Assembly: GCA_024959305.1 (NCBI GenBank) | Contig: JANXGQ010000016.1 | Coordinates: forward strand, 1 to 44,306 | Length of the DNA stretch: 44,306 nt | Direction: 5' to 3' | DNA from: Porticoccaceae bacterium | Lineage (GTDB): Bacteria > Pseudomonadota > Gammaproteobacteria > Pseudomonadales > Porticoccaceae | Shown: in pieces, positions 1 to 9,304 of the stretch | Layout: each line of letters opens with the position of its first letter | Position numbering within the stretch: position 1 is the first letter of the stretch | Position numbers and translations under genes: made by a program | Notes under the pieces: generated by a model | Databases searched by the model: none | What the model was told of the DNA's origin: nothing | Seen by the model: the letters and a program-made list of their open reading frames with translations, nothing else

Positions 1-196
1 GTTGCCAAAAACAGCGCTCCGCACCCCAGAAACAGCCCATAGCAAAGATACCCGACTGTAAATCACTGGCAAAGGGACCTTGAATTGGCTGACCTGTCAC
101 AATATGACGATTGCTGAGCTGCATAGCCTCGATCCTACCCTTTAGGGCATCCTCGGCGGCTACTATGCTACTGTTGGCAAAAGACATAAAACCCAT
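1..196 (-). CDS. msrA: Peptide methionine-S-sulfoxide reductase MsrA (N-terminal part, cut by window edge)
   Basis: MsrA reduces methionine-S-sulfoxide in oxidised proteins, using thioredoxin. Translating the minus strand from the ATG at 196 gives 65 codons before the window ends. They finish in FAMGCFWGAERCFWQ, which carries the family signature GCFWG with the nucleophilic Cys, preceded by the usual poorly conserved N-terminal extension. A GGAG ribosome-binding site lies about 7 bases upstream of the ATG at 196, so this start is preferred to the in-frame ATG at 187. The gene lies downstream of metZ on the same strand, 50 bases apart. It is partial only because the window ends; nothing suggests it is broken. 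Family assignment is secure from the active-site motif. Confidence 0.9.
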   Translation of the reverse strand, partial: MGFMSFANSSIVAAEDALKGRIEAMQLSNRHIVTGQPIQGPFASDLQSGIFAMGCFWGAERCFWQ

Positions 197-246
197 AGCT
201 CTCCACTAAATCCAGATAGTCTAACCAAATGGACGATAAATGCAGA

Positions 247-1431
247 TTAGAGCTGACTTAGACCCAGTTCAAGATCATTTTTGATATCAACAATATCCTC
301 AAGGCCCACAGCGATGCGAATTAGCCCCTCTGCGATACCGGCCTCGGCTCGCGCCTCTGGGCTTAAACGGCCATGGGTAGTGGTGGCCGGATGCACAATG
401 GTGGTTTTAGCATCACCCAAATTGGCGGTAAGCGATAGCATTTGCGTGGCATCTATAACCCGCCAAGCCGCCTCTCTGCCACCGTTGACGCAAAAGGACA
501 GCACCCCGCCGAAATCGCTCTGCTGTTTTTTCGCCAACCCGTGCCCAGGGTGATCCGGCAATCCGGCATAAAAAACCTGAGTCACTTTTGGATGCTCGAC
601 CAGCCATTCAGCCAAGGCGGCTGCATTGGCTGAATGAGCCTTGATTCTAAGGCTTAGGGTCTCCAATCCTTTTAGAAACACCCAGGCATTAAAGGGGCTC
701 ATGGTCGGCCCTGCCGCGCGCATAAAACCCAGTACCTGCTCCATCAACTCGGCGCTGCCAACCACAGCGCCACCCAGACAACGCCCCTGTCCATCTATAT
801 ATTTGGTGGCCGAGTGCACCACAATATCTGCACCCCAGTTTAGGGGCTTTTGCAGTATCGGCGTACAGAAGCAGTTATCTACCACTAGTAGCGCCTGTGA
901 TTTTTTGGCTAATTGGCTGAGGGCCTCTAGGTCTGCTACCTCTGATAGCGGATTTGAGGGCGTCTCACAAAATAGCATACGCGTGTTGGGTTTGATCGCA
1001 TCCTGCCAAGCCGACAAATCTGCCAGCGCCACATAGGAGACTTCAACGCCAAACTTAGTGATGTATTTGTCGATCATCACTCGCGTACTGCCAAATACAT
1101 CTCGAGAGCAGACGATATGATCGCCGGATTTTAACAATGACATTATCACCGATAGGATAGCCGCCATACCGGAGGATGTGGCCACGCACTGTTCGCCCTC
1201 CTCCAACATGGCCAGTCGCTGTTCAAAACTGCGCACGCTTGGATTGGTATAACGCGAGTAAACATTGGCCTGTATTTCATCGCCAAAGCACTGCGCCGCC
1301 ATCTCGGCATTGTCAAATACATAGCTGGAGGTCAAGAATAGCGCCTCGGAGTGCTCATTCTCATGGGTTCGCTGATAACCACCGCGAATAGCCATGGTAT
1401 TTTGCTGATATTTTTGGTCTTTATCTGTCAT
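247..1431 (-). CDS. metZ: O-succinylhomoserine sulfhydrylase
   Basis: This is a PLP enzyme of the Cys/Met-metabolism (gamma) family that makes homocysteine directly from O-succinylhomoserine and sulfide in methionine synthesis. From the ATG at 1431 it has 394 residues, the family's usual length. The PLP-binding lysine sits in SATKYIDGQGR at about residue 210, and the N-terminal phosphate-contact motif SRYTNP is at about 59-64. An in-frame TTG at 1443, directly after the purF stop, would add four residues; the ATG is preferred because a GGG lies 8 bases before it. The position just after purF is the Pseudomonas arrangement and points to cotranscription. MetB or MetY are the alternatives; close resemblance to pseudomonad MetZ (GGYQRTHENEHSEALFLTSS region) favours MetZ. 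Confidence 0.93.
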   Translation of the reverse strand: MTDKDQKYQQNTMAIRGGYQRTHENEHSEALFLTSSYVFDNAEMAAQCFGDEIQANVYSRYTNPSVRSFEQRLAMLEEGEQCVATSSGMAAILSVIMSLLKSGDHIVCSRDVFGSTRVMIDKYITKFGVEVSYVALADLSAWQDAIKPNTRMLFCETPSNPLSEVADLEALSQLAKKSQALLVVDNCFCTPILQKPLNWGADIVVHSATKYIDGQGRCLGGAVVGSAELMEQVLGFMRAAGPTMSPFNAWVFLKGLETLSLRIKAHSANAAALAEWLVEHPKVTQVFYAGLPDHPGHGLAKKQQSDFGGVLSFCVNGGREAAWRVIDATQMLSLTANLGDAKTTIVHPATTTHGRLSPEARAEAGIAEGLIRIAVGLEDIVDIKNDLELGLSQL

Positions 1432-1443
1432 TAGATTACCCAA

Positions 1444-2973
1444 TCAAGCAATACTGTTATTGTGAATACCTATCACTGATTTTTTGGTGCTTTCTGAAGA
1501 TGGATCCCCCTCCTGTTTCGCAGCATCATTGCGCAACGCTTCGATACGATTTAGGTAAGCCTCATCTACATCACCTGTTATATAGTTACCGTCGAACACT
1601 GAACATTCAAAACGCTTAACCTGTTTATTGCCCTCAGTGCCAGCGGCTATCAAATCCTCTAGATCCTGATAGACAATCCAGTCGGCACCAATAATCTCTC
1701 CAACTTCATCATCGGTGCGGCCATGCGCGATCAATTCATTTGCCGACGGCATATCGATGCCATAGACATTGGGATAACGCACCCCGGGGGCCGCCGAGAC
1801 CATATAGACGTTTTTGGCGCCAGCCTCTCGCGCCATTTGAATAATTTCCTGAGAGGTGGTGCCGCGAACAATCGAATCGTCAACTAAGAGCACATTCTTG
1901 CCGGCGAACTCCAGCTTCACTGCATTGAGCTTCTGGCGCACTGACTTTTTGCGCTCGGTCTGTCCGGGCATGATAAAGGTTCGCCCTATATAGCGATTTT
2001 TCATAAAACCTTCACGAATCTTCACCCCCAATCGCTCGGCAAGGGCCTGCGCGGAGACACGGCTGGTATCAGGGATTGGAATCACCACATCTATATCGTG
2101 ATCCGGGCGCACTCGAAGTATTTTGTCGGCGAGCTTTTCTCCCATGCGCAGACGACATTTATAGACTGAAATATTGTCCATCAATGAATCTGGGCGCGCA
2201 AAGTAAACATGCTCAAATATACAGGGTACCAACTCATGATTTTCTGCACATTGTTGCAGATGAATTTGTCCTGCTTTGTCTATAAATAGCGCTTCACCTG
2301 GATGCAGATCGCGAATTAGCTCAAATCCAAGACTGTCGAGCACCACGGATTCCGACACCACTGCATACTCTTTGCCGGCATCGGTCTCGCGCACGCCAAA
2401 ACACAGAGGCCGGATAGCATGGGGATCACGGAATGCAAATAACCCATAATTGGCAATAAGACCCACCACGGCATAGGCACCGCGACAGCGTTTGTGAACC
2501 TGACTGACAGAGGCAAATATATCTTCACTGGTGGGTTTTAGTTTGCCCCGTAACTGCAACTCATGAGCGAACACATTGAGCAGCACCTCGGAATCTGAAT
2601 CGGTGTTTAAATGCCTGAGATCAGCTCGAAAAATATGTTCTCGAAGCTCGTCATCGTTGGTGAGATTGCCATTGTGAGCCATGCAAATTCCATAGGGAGA
2701 ATTCACATACAGCGGTTGCGCTAGGGCTGGCCCCGAACTACCGGCAGTCGGATAGCGAACATGGCCGACACCCAGATTGCCAATCAGTCGCACCATATGG
2801 CTGCGACGAAATACATCGCGCACCAAACCCTCGCCCTTACACTGATGCAATTCCCCATCTTTGTCGGTGACTATACCGGCAGCGTCCTGTCCTCGATGCT
2901 GCAACATGGTCAGCGCATCATAGAGCCGTAAATTAACGTCCGAAGTCCCAAAAATTCCAACTACACCACACAT
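1444..2973 (-). CDS. purF: Amidophosphoribosyltransferase
   Basis: PurF catalyses the first committed step of purine synthesis, converting PRPP and glutamine to 5-phosphoribosylamine in the cytoplasm. The 509 residues match the family length (E. coli about 505). Cys2 follows the initiator Met (MCGVVGIFG) and is the N-terminal nucleophile of the glutaminase domain. The C-terminal phosphoribosyltransferase domain carries the PRPP loop [14 protein letters not shown] at 361-374. No glutamine-channel residue is obviously missing. It starts 3 bases after the cvpA stop and ends immediately before metZ, so the three genes are probably one transcript. The cvpA-purF pairing is conserved across gammaproteobacteria. 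Confidence 0.97.
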   Translation of the reverse strand: MCGVVGIFGTSDVNLRLYDALTMLQHRGQDAAGIVTDKDGELHQCKGEGLVRDVFRRSHMVRLIGNLGVGHVRYPTAGSSGPALAQPLYVNSPYGICMAHNGNLTNDDELREHIFRADLRHLNTDSDSEVLLNVFAHELQLRGKLKPTSEDIFASVSQVHKRCRGAYAVVGLIANYGLFAFRDPHAIRPLCFGVRETDAGKEYAVVSESVVLDSLGFELIRDLHPGEALFIDKAGQIHLQQCAENHELVPCIFEHVYFARPDSLMDNISVYKCRLRMGEKLADKILRVRPDHDIDVVIPIPDTSRVSAQALAERLGVKIREGFMKNRYIGRTFIMPGQTERKKSVRQKLNAVKLEFAGKNVLLVDDSIVRGTTSQEIIQMAREAGAKNVYMVSAAPGVRYPNVYGIDMPSANELIAHGRTDDEVGEIIGADWIVYQDLEDLIAAGTEGNKQVKRFECSVFDGNYITGDVDEAYLNRIEALRNDAAKQEGDPSSESTKKSVIGIHNNSIA

Positions 2974-2976
2974 GAG

Positions 2977-3477
2977 CTAAATCCAACTGATTAATAAATA
3001 TTTAATGTCGGCCACGGCTTCTCCACCCCAACCCTCAAAGCTTTGAAATACAGGAATCAGCGCCGACTCTTGCCACCACAGGTCCTGCTCTACAGGAATG
3101 GCTTCTGGCAATACTATCACCACTGCCAAAACAACTAATAGCCCCCTGAAGATACCAAAAACAAGCCCCAGAGTTCTATCGGTTCCTCCAAGGCCTGTTG
3201 AATCTACCAATTTTCCCAATAAAAAATTGACCATTGCCCCCACCAGCAACGTGCCGACAAACAGTCCACCCCAGGCCGCCAACTGTCTTAGCGAAGCCAG
3301 CTCAATCAGGTTGACCAACAGTGCCGACAGCGCGTCGCTAAAGGTTATGGCCACCACAAATGCAGCTACCCAAATAACCAGCGACATGGCTTCCTTTACA
3401 AAGCCACGCACCAGACTGATCAATCCGGAAATCGCGACAATGGCTGCAATACCTACGTCTACCGTTGCTATGTCCAT
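2977..3477 (-). CDS. cvpA: CvpA family inner-membrane protein
   Basis: This 166-residue protein belongs to the colicin V production (CvpA) family. Four hydrophobic stretches are visible, at about residues 7-25, 33-50, 65-88 and 103-125, consistent with a polytopic inner-membrane protein. The N-terminal pattern DVGIAAIVAISGLISLVRGFVKE, which ends in the conserved RGxxKE turn, is typical of the family. In E. coli, CvpA is required for colicin V export and affects envelope and bile-salt resistance; its molecular activity is not established. The gene sits 3 bases before purF and 18 after dedD, the usual arrangement. The start is the ATG at 3477; no other methionine fits. Confidence 0.93.
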   Translation of the reverse strand: MDIATVDVGIAAIVAISGLISLVRGFVKEAMSLVIWVAAFVVAITFSDALSALLVNLIELASLRQLAAWGGLFVGTLLVGAMVNFLLGKLVDSTGLGGTDRTLGLVFGIFRGLLVVLAVVIVLPEAIPVEQDLWWQESALIPVFQSFEGWGGEAVADIKYLLISWI

Positions 3478-3495
3478 AATCTATCTATCAGCCAC

Positions 3496-4017
3496 TCAGG
3501 GAACATATTTCAAAACAAGTGAATCTGTGGCCAATAACTTGTCAATTTTGACTTTATCGGCAATGGCGCGACGCCTATCAATTTTCGGCCCAATATAGAC
3601 CCGGTGGACAGTTTTACTGTTGAGCTTAACTGTCTTTACAAACGCTTTATATGGCTGGGCGAGCAGTGATTCTTTAAGTTTATTCGCAGAGGCCCGCTCT
3701 TCGAAACTGCCCACCTGCAAATACCATCTGTGGGGCATTCCAGACTTATCCAAACCATAATAGGTGGTGTCACTTTCTTTGACCGGCTGTAATCTGTGAA
3801 TATCAAAAACTGGCGCTACGTCCGCACTATCCGCAACGGCTGCGGGTCGCTGCGCAGAGGGTATATCGGCAGCAATTATTTCGGGAGCAGGGGGAATAAG
3901 AGAGCTGCGATCAATGCGCTGCGGATCGGCAAAGTCAAATAATGAGGGGAGAAGAATTAAACCCAAGGCACCCAACACCAGAGCACCGACGATTCGCTGT
4001 TTTAAACCATTACTCAC
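3496..4017 (-). CDS. dedD: DedD-like SPOR-domain cell-division protein
   Basis: This is a 173-residue bitopic protein with a short cytoplasmic N-terminus, one transmembrane helix (about 8-27) and a proline-rich linker. A SPOR domain follows at about 95-170 (HRWYLQVGSF... and YRVYIGP-like core VHRVYIGP). SPOR domains bind denuded septal peptidoglycan, which targets the protein to the division site. The N-terminus resembles E. coli DedD ([19 protein letters not shown]). It starts at GTG 4017, overlapping the folC stop by 8 bases, so translation is probably coupled. The folC-dedD-cvpA-purF order is conserved in gammaproteobacteria. Other SPOR proteins such as FtsN are less likely given this context. 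Confidence 0.9.
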   Translation of the reverse strand: MSNGLKQRIVGALVLGALGLILLPSLFDFADPQRIDRSSLIPPAPEIIAADIPSAQRPAAVADSADVAPVFDIHRLQPVKESDTTYYGLDKSGMPHRWYLQVGSFEERASANKLKESLLAQPYKAFVKTVKLNSKTVHRVYIGPKIDRRRAIADKVKIDKLLATDSLVLKYVP

Positions 4018-5305
4018 TTGAGACCCCTGTCAACATTAAACCCAATACCGCAGCTACCGTGTGGAACGATCCAAACACTACTATTGTGTCGTCGCCACTA
4101 GCCTCAGACACCGCGCTCAGGAACGCCTGTTCGATACTATCACTCAGTGCTCCATCCACACCTGCATTGTATAACAGTTTTAGTAGAGATTGCCCGTTCG
4201 CCGCCCTAGAAATACCTTTCAGTTCAGCGATTTTCCAATTGTCAAATACAGGACTTAATAGGGCGACCATCGAGGTCCAGTCCTTATCATCGAGGACCGA
4301 TGCCACGGCTATTTTATTTCCCTCCTGCGCGGCCAAATGCTCTGCTAATACCACAGCTGCAGCTGGATTATGCGCCACATCTAAAATAACAGAAATACCT
4401 TTGTATCTTAGCTGTTGGCGGCGCCCAGTCAGTGTTACCGCAGCCAGTGCTGAACGGCATTTATTTGCATCCAACGCGCATCCAGCGCCCAGCAAAGCCT
4501 GTAGGGCCAAGGTCTTATTAATTGGCAGTAAACCCTCGGTATTGAGATCTTCTACAGTTGCCAAATCAGCTGCGTCTGCTGTGGTAGCGAGGTTGACTGA
4601 AAAGGTTGCCCCCTCTAAACAGCAAGTAAAATCTCGACCCAACCATAGGGGGCATGCTTTGCTGTCACGGACTAACTGTTCAAAACCCACCGGATAATCT
4701 TGCTCTCCGATAATTAAGGGCCGACCACAGCGCGCTATACCGAGCTTTTCGCGAGCAATCTCCGACCTTGTCTCACCGAGCCATTGCTGGTGATCAAGGT
4801 CAATACTGGTGAGCACCGCCACATCGCAGTCAACTATATTAGTAGCATCCAGCCTACCACCCAAACCCACCTCGAGAAGGATAATATCCAACGCACATTG
4901 ATCAAAAATTATCAGTGCCGCCAAGGTATTAAACTCAAAATAAGTCAGAGACGTATCTTCTCTAATGGCCTCTATACACTCGAAAGCAGAGGTGATTTGC
5001 CTATCAGATACCGGCACCCCAGAGATGCAGATTCGCTCGTTGTAGACTAGGAAATGAGGTGAGGTTAATGCGCCCACTGAGTAACCATGTTCAAGCAACA
5101 CTGCCTGCATACTGGCAATACAGGAACCCTTGCCATTGGTTCCTGCAACAGTAATTATTTTGGGGGTTGCAACCTTTGTATCTTGAGAGCGGCTGGATTT
5201 ATAGCGCTGCCAGACCTCAGACAGCCTATCGAGCCCCAGTTCTATTTCACGGGGATGCCGGGTCTGTATAAGGTCTAACCAATCCGCCAGACAGCGGTCA
5301 GTCAT
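4010..5305 (-). CDS. folC: Bifunctional dihydrofolate synthase / folylpolyglutamate synthase
   Basis: FolC adds glutamate to dihydropteroate and extends the polyglutamate tail of folates using ATP. The 431 residues fit the family (E. coli 422). The Mur-ligase-type P-loop [11 protein letters not shown] is at about 51-61, and the folate-family motif region [10 protein letters not shown] and [10 protein letters not shown] follows at about 125-155. The C-terminal Mur ligase domain contains DVAHNPAAA at about 320. It overlaps accD by 8 bases and dedD by 8 bases, indicating one tightly packed operon. The start is ATG 5305. Confidence 0.96.
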   Translation of the reverse strand: MTDRCLADWLDLIQTRHPREIELGLDRLSEVWQRYKSSRSQDTKVATPKIITVAGTNGKGSCIASMQAVLLEHGYSVGALTSPHFLVYNERICISGVPVSDRQITSAFECIEAIREDTSLTYFEFNTLAALIIFDQCALDIILLEVGLGGRLDATNIVDCDVAVLTSIDLDHQQWLGETRSEIAREKLGIARCGRPLIIGEQDYPVGFEQLVRDSKACPLWLGRDFTCCLEGATFSVNLATTADAADLATVEDLNTEGLLPINKTLALQALLGAGCALDANKCRSALAAVTLTGRRQQLRYKGISVILDVAHNPAAAVVLAEHLAAQEGNKIAVASVLDDKDWTSMVALLSPVFDNWKIAELKGISRAANGQSLLKLLYNAGVDGALSDSIEQAFLSAVSEASGDDTIVVFGSFHTVAAVLGLMLTGVSSE

Positions 5306-6170
5306 TGGCGGGTTCTGGCTCGCCGATTAACTTGGAGATAATACTACCTAGGCGATCGCGCATCTGATGACGACTAATAATCATGTCGATATGGCCTTTT
5401 TCTAACAGAAATTCACTTCTCTGAAACCCTTTCGGCAATTTTTGGCGAATGGTCTGCTCGATAATATTGGGACCTGCAAACCCAGCACGAGCGCCGGGCT
5501 CAGCCACATTTAGGTCTCCCAGCATGGCCAGACTAGCAGAGACCCCACCGTAGACTGGATCGGTCATTGCCGATATATAGGGAACCCCTGCCATCTTAAG
5601 ACGCTCTAATACTGCACTGGTCTTAGCCATTTGCATCAGGGAGATAAGCGCCTCCTGCATACGCGCACCGCCGGTGGCAGAAAAGCAAATAAATGGGCTT
5701 CTCTGCTCGAGGGCTATATTGGCTGCTCTGGTGAATTTTTCACCTACAGCGTAACCCATGGAACCGCCGTGAAATGCGAATTCAAATGCACAGGCCACCA
5801 CCGGCATACCTTTTAAGCTGCCACTCATGGCCACCAAAGCATCTTTCTCGCCGGTCTTTTTCTGCGCATCAGAGAGGCGCTCTTTGTATTTTTTAACGTC
5901 CTTAAATTTTAGCCTGTCTATGGCTACGATATCTGCAGCTATCTCAACTCGATCCTGATCGTCTAAAAACAGGTCTAGTCGCCGACGCGCACCAATACGC
6001 ATATGGTGATCGCATTTGGGACATACTTCTAAATTGCGCTCCAGCTCGGGCCGATAAAGCGGCGCGGCGCACTTGGGACACTTTTTCCACAAACCCTCTG
6101 GAATAGAGTTTGAGCGTTCATTCTTAGTTGACGCTGGGCCTGTAGGCCTAATGCGTTTCAGCCAATCCAT
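5298..6170 (-). CDS. accD: Acetyl-CoA carboxylase carboxyltransferase subunit beta
   Basis: AccD is the beta half of the carboxyltransferase that transfers CO2 from carboxybiotin to acetyl-CoA, giving malonyl-CoA for fatty-acid synthesis; it partners AccA, which is not in this window. The N-terminal zinc ribbon is visible as CPKC...CPKC (Cys at about 31, 34, 50 and 53). The crotonase-like carboxyltransferase core follows, with the [11 protein letters not shown] and [10 protein letters not shown] oxyanion motifs. From the ATG at 6170 it has 290 residues. A TTG at 6173 is also in frame, but AGGT lies at ribosome-binding distance from the ATG. It overlaps folC by 8 bases. Confidence 0.96.
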   Translation of the reverse strand: MDWLKRIRPTGPASTKNERSNSIPEGLWKKCPKCAAPLYRPELERNLEVCPKCDHHMRIGARRRLDLFLDDQDRVEIAADIVAIDRLKFKDVKKYKERLSDAQKKTGEKDALVAMSGSLKGMPVVACAFEFAFHGGSMGYAVGEKFTRAANIALEQRSPFICFSATGGARMQEALISLMQMAKTSAVLERLKMAGVPYISAMTDPVYGGVSASLAMLGDLNVAEPGARAGFAGPNIIEQTIRQKLPKGFQRSEFLLEKGHIDMIISRHQMRDRLGSIISKLIGEPEPAND

Positions 6171-6193
6171 CAATCTACCTTTGACTTATTAAT

Positions 6194-6216
6194 CGATGCT
6201 CTATTTAAAAGCATCG
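6194..6216. repeat. 7-bp inverted repeat in the trpF-accD gap
   Basis: CGATGCT (6194-6200) and AGCATCG (6210-6216) form a perfect 7-bp inverted repeat around a 9-base AT-rich centre. It lies 24 bases upstream of the accD start on the minus strand. No run of T follows on either strand, so it is not a convincing terminator; it could be a leader hairpin or a binding site for accD. The rest of this 129-base gap shows nothing clear. Confidence 0.4.
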
Positions 6217-6299
6217 TGGGAAAATTTTTGTAATTCTATCACGAGAACCTAGGGGTCGATAAGCTATAGAGCAGTAATTTATACTCTGTACCGCTTTTA

Positions 6300-6920
6300 T
6301 TAGCGAATATTCTTAGCCTGGGCAATAAAGGCCTCGACCTCAACCTGATCTTTAACCCCAGGTGCAGATTCGACACCACCGCTGACATCGACCATATAAG
6401 GCCTGATCAGCCCCACCGCCTCGCCCACATTATGCGGCGTTAATCCCCCAGCGAGAATCAGCCGATAATCTCGAGAATCCGGCAGTCTAGACCAATCGAA
6501 GCTGTGACCAGTACCGCCGTAGAGATCCTCACTCCAGGCATCAAATAGAAACCCACCCTGAGCCTTGTAAGTGGCGACCTCCGCATTCACATCTAGATCC
6601 TGACGCATACGAATAGCTCTAATAAATGGATAATTAAACTGATGACAAAATTCAGGTGTTTCATCGCCATGAAATTGTAGGTAATCCGGTTTAACCTGAT
6701 CGATTACCTGAGAAACTAAGGCTTCACTGGGATTGACTAAAAGCGCCACAGCCAGTGCCGGCGCACTAATAGCAGCTCTAATTTCAGCGGCCTTTTGTAC
6801 ATCTACATAGCGGGGGCTTTTCTCGTAGACCACCAGCCCCAGAGCATCGGCTCCCGCACTCTGCACCATCTGTGCCTGCTGTACGCTGGTTATCCCACAA
6901 ATTTTAACTAGCACTGTCAT
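6300..6920 (-). CDS. trpF: Phosphoribosylanthranilate isomerase
   Basis: TrpF isomerises phosphoribosylanthranilate to CdRP, an Amadori rearrangement in tryptophan synthesis, in the cytoplasm. The TIM-barrel signatures are clear: VKICGIT at the N-terminus with the catalytic Cys, FHGDE at about 83-87, LFDAWSE, LAGGLTPHNV and the C-terminal phosphate site VDVSGGVES. Length is about 206 residues, as in stand-alone TrpF proteins. The start is the ATG at 6920; a GTG directly upstream at 6923 is also possible, with AGGA at fair spacing to both. It overlaps the end of truA by 17-20 bases. The truA-trpF-accD order is the Pseudomonas arrangement, with trpF outside a trp operon. Confidence 0.95.
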   Translation of the reverse strand: MTVLVKICGITSVQQAQMVQSAGADALGLVVYEKSPRYVDVQKAAEIRAAISAPALAVALLVNPSEALVSQVIDQVKPDYLQFHGDETPEFCHQFNYPFIRAIRMRQDLDVNAEVATYKAQGGFLFDAWSEDLYGGTGHSFDWSRLPDSRDYRLILAGGLTPHNVGEAVGLIRPYMVDVSGGVESAPGVKDQVEVEAFIAQAKNIR

Positions 6921-7755
6921 CACTTATATTTCCTAATTTAGCTGGCAAAAAAACTGGACCCTTGGGCAGCTGCGGCAGTCCAAAATGATCTGGATATTCA
7001 ACATCTACTAGATACAGCCCACAGGCAGCTGCGGTAGCCGCACTCTTGCATCGATCAGCGCCCGCTAACAGCTGCTGGATCCAAGCGGGTTGCTGCCGAC
7101 CCAGACCCACTTCGAGTAGAGAGCCCATTATATTGCGTACCATATGCAATAAGAATGCATTAGCGGTAATTTCAAATACTATCAACTGACCACAGTGAAA
7201 TATTTTAGCACTCTGAATATTGCGAAATGCTGAATTGGATTGACAGCCGGCTGCACGAAACGCAGAGTAATCCTGCTCACCCAACAGGTATTGGCAGGCG
7301 TTCTGCATAGCCGCCGCATCCAGTTTGTTTTTTACCCAAGTCACAGCTTTGGCCAAAATCGCAGGTCGCGTGGGACTGTTATCTATCACATATCTGTAGG
7401 TTCTGGATTGGGCACTAAAGCGCGCATGGAAGCCCTTATTGACCTGATCGGCCCAGATCAGCGCTATGCTTTGCGGCAACTGACTGTTAGCCCCCTGCAC
7501 CCAGCTGTAGCCAGTGCGCTGCGCCGCCGAGTCAAAGTGCACAACCTGATGACTGGCATGCACCGCTGTATCTGTGCGCCCTGCACAGCTAATAGTGACC
7601 GGACTAGCAGCCACATAGCTCAGTGCAGATTCTAATTCTTGCTGCACCGACGGGCTGTGTTTTTGCCTTTGAAAACCACAGTATTCAGCGCCCTGATACT
7701 GCACAATCGCCGCGTAGCGCCTTACACCCGCAGGTAGCTCTCGATCATCTGGCAT
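6904..7755 (-). CDS. truA: tRNA pseudouridine(38-40) synthase
   Basis: TruA converts uridines 38-40 in the anticodon arm of many tRNAs to pseudouridine. The catalytic Asp is in CAGRTDTAVHA (Asp62), the TruA signature. The second half carries FLLHMVRNIMGSL, also characteristic. The ATG at 7755 gives 283 residues (E. coli 270) and has GGTGGA 7 bases upstream. A GTG at 7788 would add 11 residues but has no ribosome-binding site, so the ATG is preferred. It lies downstream of fimV and overlaps trpF. Confidence 0.95.
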   Translation of the reverse strand: MPDDRELPAGVRRYAAIVQYQGAEYCGFQRQKHSPSVQQELESALSYVAASPVTISCAGRTDTAVHASHQVVHFDSAAQRTGYSWVQGANSQLPQSIALIWADQVNKGFHARFSAQSRTYRYVIDNSPTRPAILAKAVTWVKNKLDAAAMQNACQYLLGEQDYSAFRAAGCQSNSAFRNIQSAKIFHCGQLIVFEITANAFLLHMVRNIMGSLLEVGLGRQQPAWIQQLLAGADRCKSAATAAACGLYLVDVEYPDHFGLPQLPKGPVFLPAKLGNISDDSAS

Positions 7756-7800
7756 TTTGCATCCACCTGTATAAATCCAATCAGCCACGGCAAGTATCCA

Positions 7801-9222
7801 CTAGCTTTCAACCGTTTCTAAAATAACCCGAGCTTTGGCTTTTCCATCTTCATCCGCTTCGCGAATAATTTCCTCTAATATTTCTTGAGCACTTTCAATA
7901 TCACCCATTTCTATACATAGCGCGGCCATATCTAGTTTGATCTGTAGAGGATCAATATCATAGGCATCCTCAACAAAATCCATGGCCTCCAAATCGCTCG
8001 ATAATGGCTTGTGTTGCGAAAGGTCCTCGCGGATTTGCGCCTCAAGCTCCTGAATGCCGGGCAGCTCCAATTCAGAATATTGTTTACTCTGCACCTCAAC
8101 AGTTGATTCTTTCTCTGTTGAATCTGTAGCCTCTGAAGGGGTAAAGATAGCATCGCCAATATGGCTGGTAAACGGCCTATCGAGAACAGATTCAGCCAGC
8201 TCATCGCTCACTGGATCACTGGCGGGCAATGCTTCCTGAGTGGCTGATTGTTCCTCGATCACCTGCTCGACTCCTTCAATCGGCCCGCCGGTCCCATCCT
8301 TAGACGCTGTTTGAGTCATTGCCTGCACCCAGCGTATGCTCAGTAGCAAAAACAATGCTGCACCCACAATCCGCAGATCCATAGGCACCTGTTTAAGGTG
8401 CTTCTGCACAGTTTGCAGTGCTTGCCCATTAAGCACCAACCACCCTTGCTCAGCCAGAGCTACCAACTTAGATGCCAGCACTGCAATTTGCGCGCTTAGA
8501 TACTGCTTAACCTGCTGTGCTTTATCTACCTTATCCACAGTTGCTGGAGGTTCTACTTCAAGCTGCTCAATGCTCTCTGTTATCGAGGCGCCCTCGGGTT
8601 CCAAGACCTCCTCTGCGACTTTAATCTGAACGTTTTCTATTACGGGCTGGGGCTCTGCCTTCAGCGCCTGATCCAATTCAGAGAAATCAATCACTGGCTC
8701 CACTTCAACCGATTGAGGCTGTTGATTGTCTACTGGATTGCCTATTGGATCAAGCCACTCAATAGCCGGTATAGCTGGAGTTAAACTACTCTCTAATGGC
8801 GGATTCTCTTGGCTATCCGCGGTTTTGGCAGTTTTGTCTACAGCTGAAAAACTAACCACAAAGCCCTCTCGGAGCTTGCTGCTATCACCATCGAGAAAAG
8901 CTTCTGGGTTAGTGCTGTAAAGCAGGTCCATGGCCTGCTCCATGCTCATGTGACTGGGCCGCAGGCGCTTGGCCACATTCCACAGCGTATCACCCACCAC
9001 CACCCTGTGGCTGTGCGGCTGAGGATCTTGTTGCGCCAGCGGGGAATGAGGCGACTTGATCGCTGAACTTTCCTCATTTTCCTCGCTTAGAGGCTCGCCA
9101 AGACTCGATGCCGCCACCGCAAACGAGCAGCCTAGTGAGAAAAGGAATACCGCTAGTTTAAGCACAGGGGATCTAGTCTTGCCCGCCACCGCTGTTGCCG
9201 AGAAGATAGACTGAAATTTCAT
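7801..9222 (-). CDS. fimV: FimV/HubP-type polar hub protein, short form
   Basis: FimV-family proteins are inner-membrane organisers of the cell pole that bind peptidoglycan through LysM and recruit chemotaxis, pilus and secretion components. Here a signal sequence (about 18-38) precedes a periplasmic LysM domain (about 72-126), an acidic Pro/Glu-rich linker, one transmembrane helix (283-300) and an acidic cytoplasmic tail. The tail ends in the conserved FimV C-terminal TPR-like motif (about 432-470, DMAALCIEMGDIESAQEILEEI). At 473 residues it is about half the length of Pseudomonas FimV, and the shortfall is in the repetitive acidic region. It sits between asd and truA, the conserved fimV position. 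Confidence 0.93.
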   Translation of the reverse strand: MKFQSIFSATAVAGKTRSPVLKLAVFLFSLGCSFAVAASSLGEPLSEENEESSAIKSPHSPLAQQDPQPHSHRVVVGDTLWNVAKRLRPSHMSMEQAMDLLYSTNPEAFLDGDSSKLREGFVVSFSAVDKTAKTADSQENPPLESSLTPAIPAIEWLDPIGNPVDNQQPQSVEVEPVIDFSELDQALKAEPQPVIENVQIKVAEEVLEPEGASITESIEQLEVEPPATVDKVDKAQQVKQYLSAQIAVLASKLVALAEQGWLVLNGQALQTVQKHLKQVPMDLRIVGAALFLLLSIRWVQAMTQTASKDGTGGPIEGVEQVIEEQSATQEALPASDPVSDELAESVLDRPFTSHIGDAIFTPSEATDSTEKESTVEVQSKQYSELELPGIQELEAQIREDLSQHKPLSSDLEAMDFVEDAYDIDPLQIKLDMAALCIEMGDIESAQEILEEIIREADEDGKAKARVILETVES

Positions 9223-9304
9223 ACTTTTACCCAGAAAACTGTGGAATTCGTGCCGAATTATGCACTAAAAACAAACTATGAGACTACTAGTTAGTAGCCA
9301 CTGA

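Noticed and set aside
3942..4697. 251-codon plus-strand open frame
   Set aside because: It lies antisense to folC and dedD, which are clear genes with family motifs; the antisense translation shows no recognisable domain.
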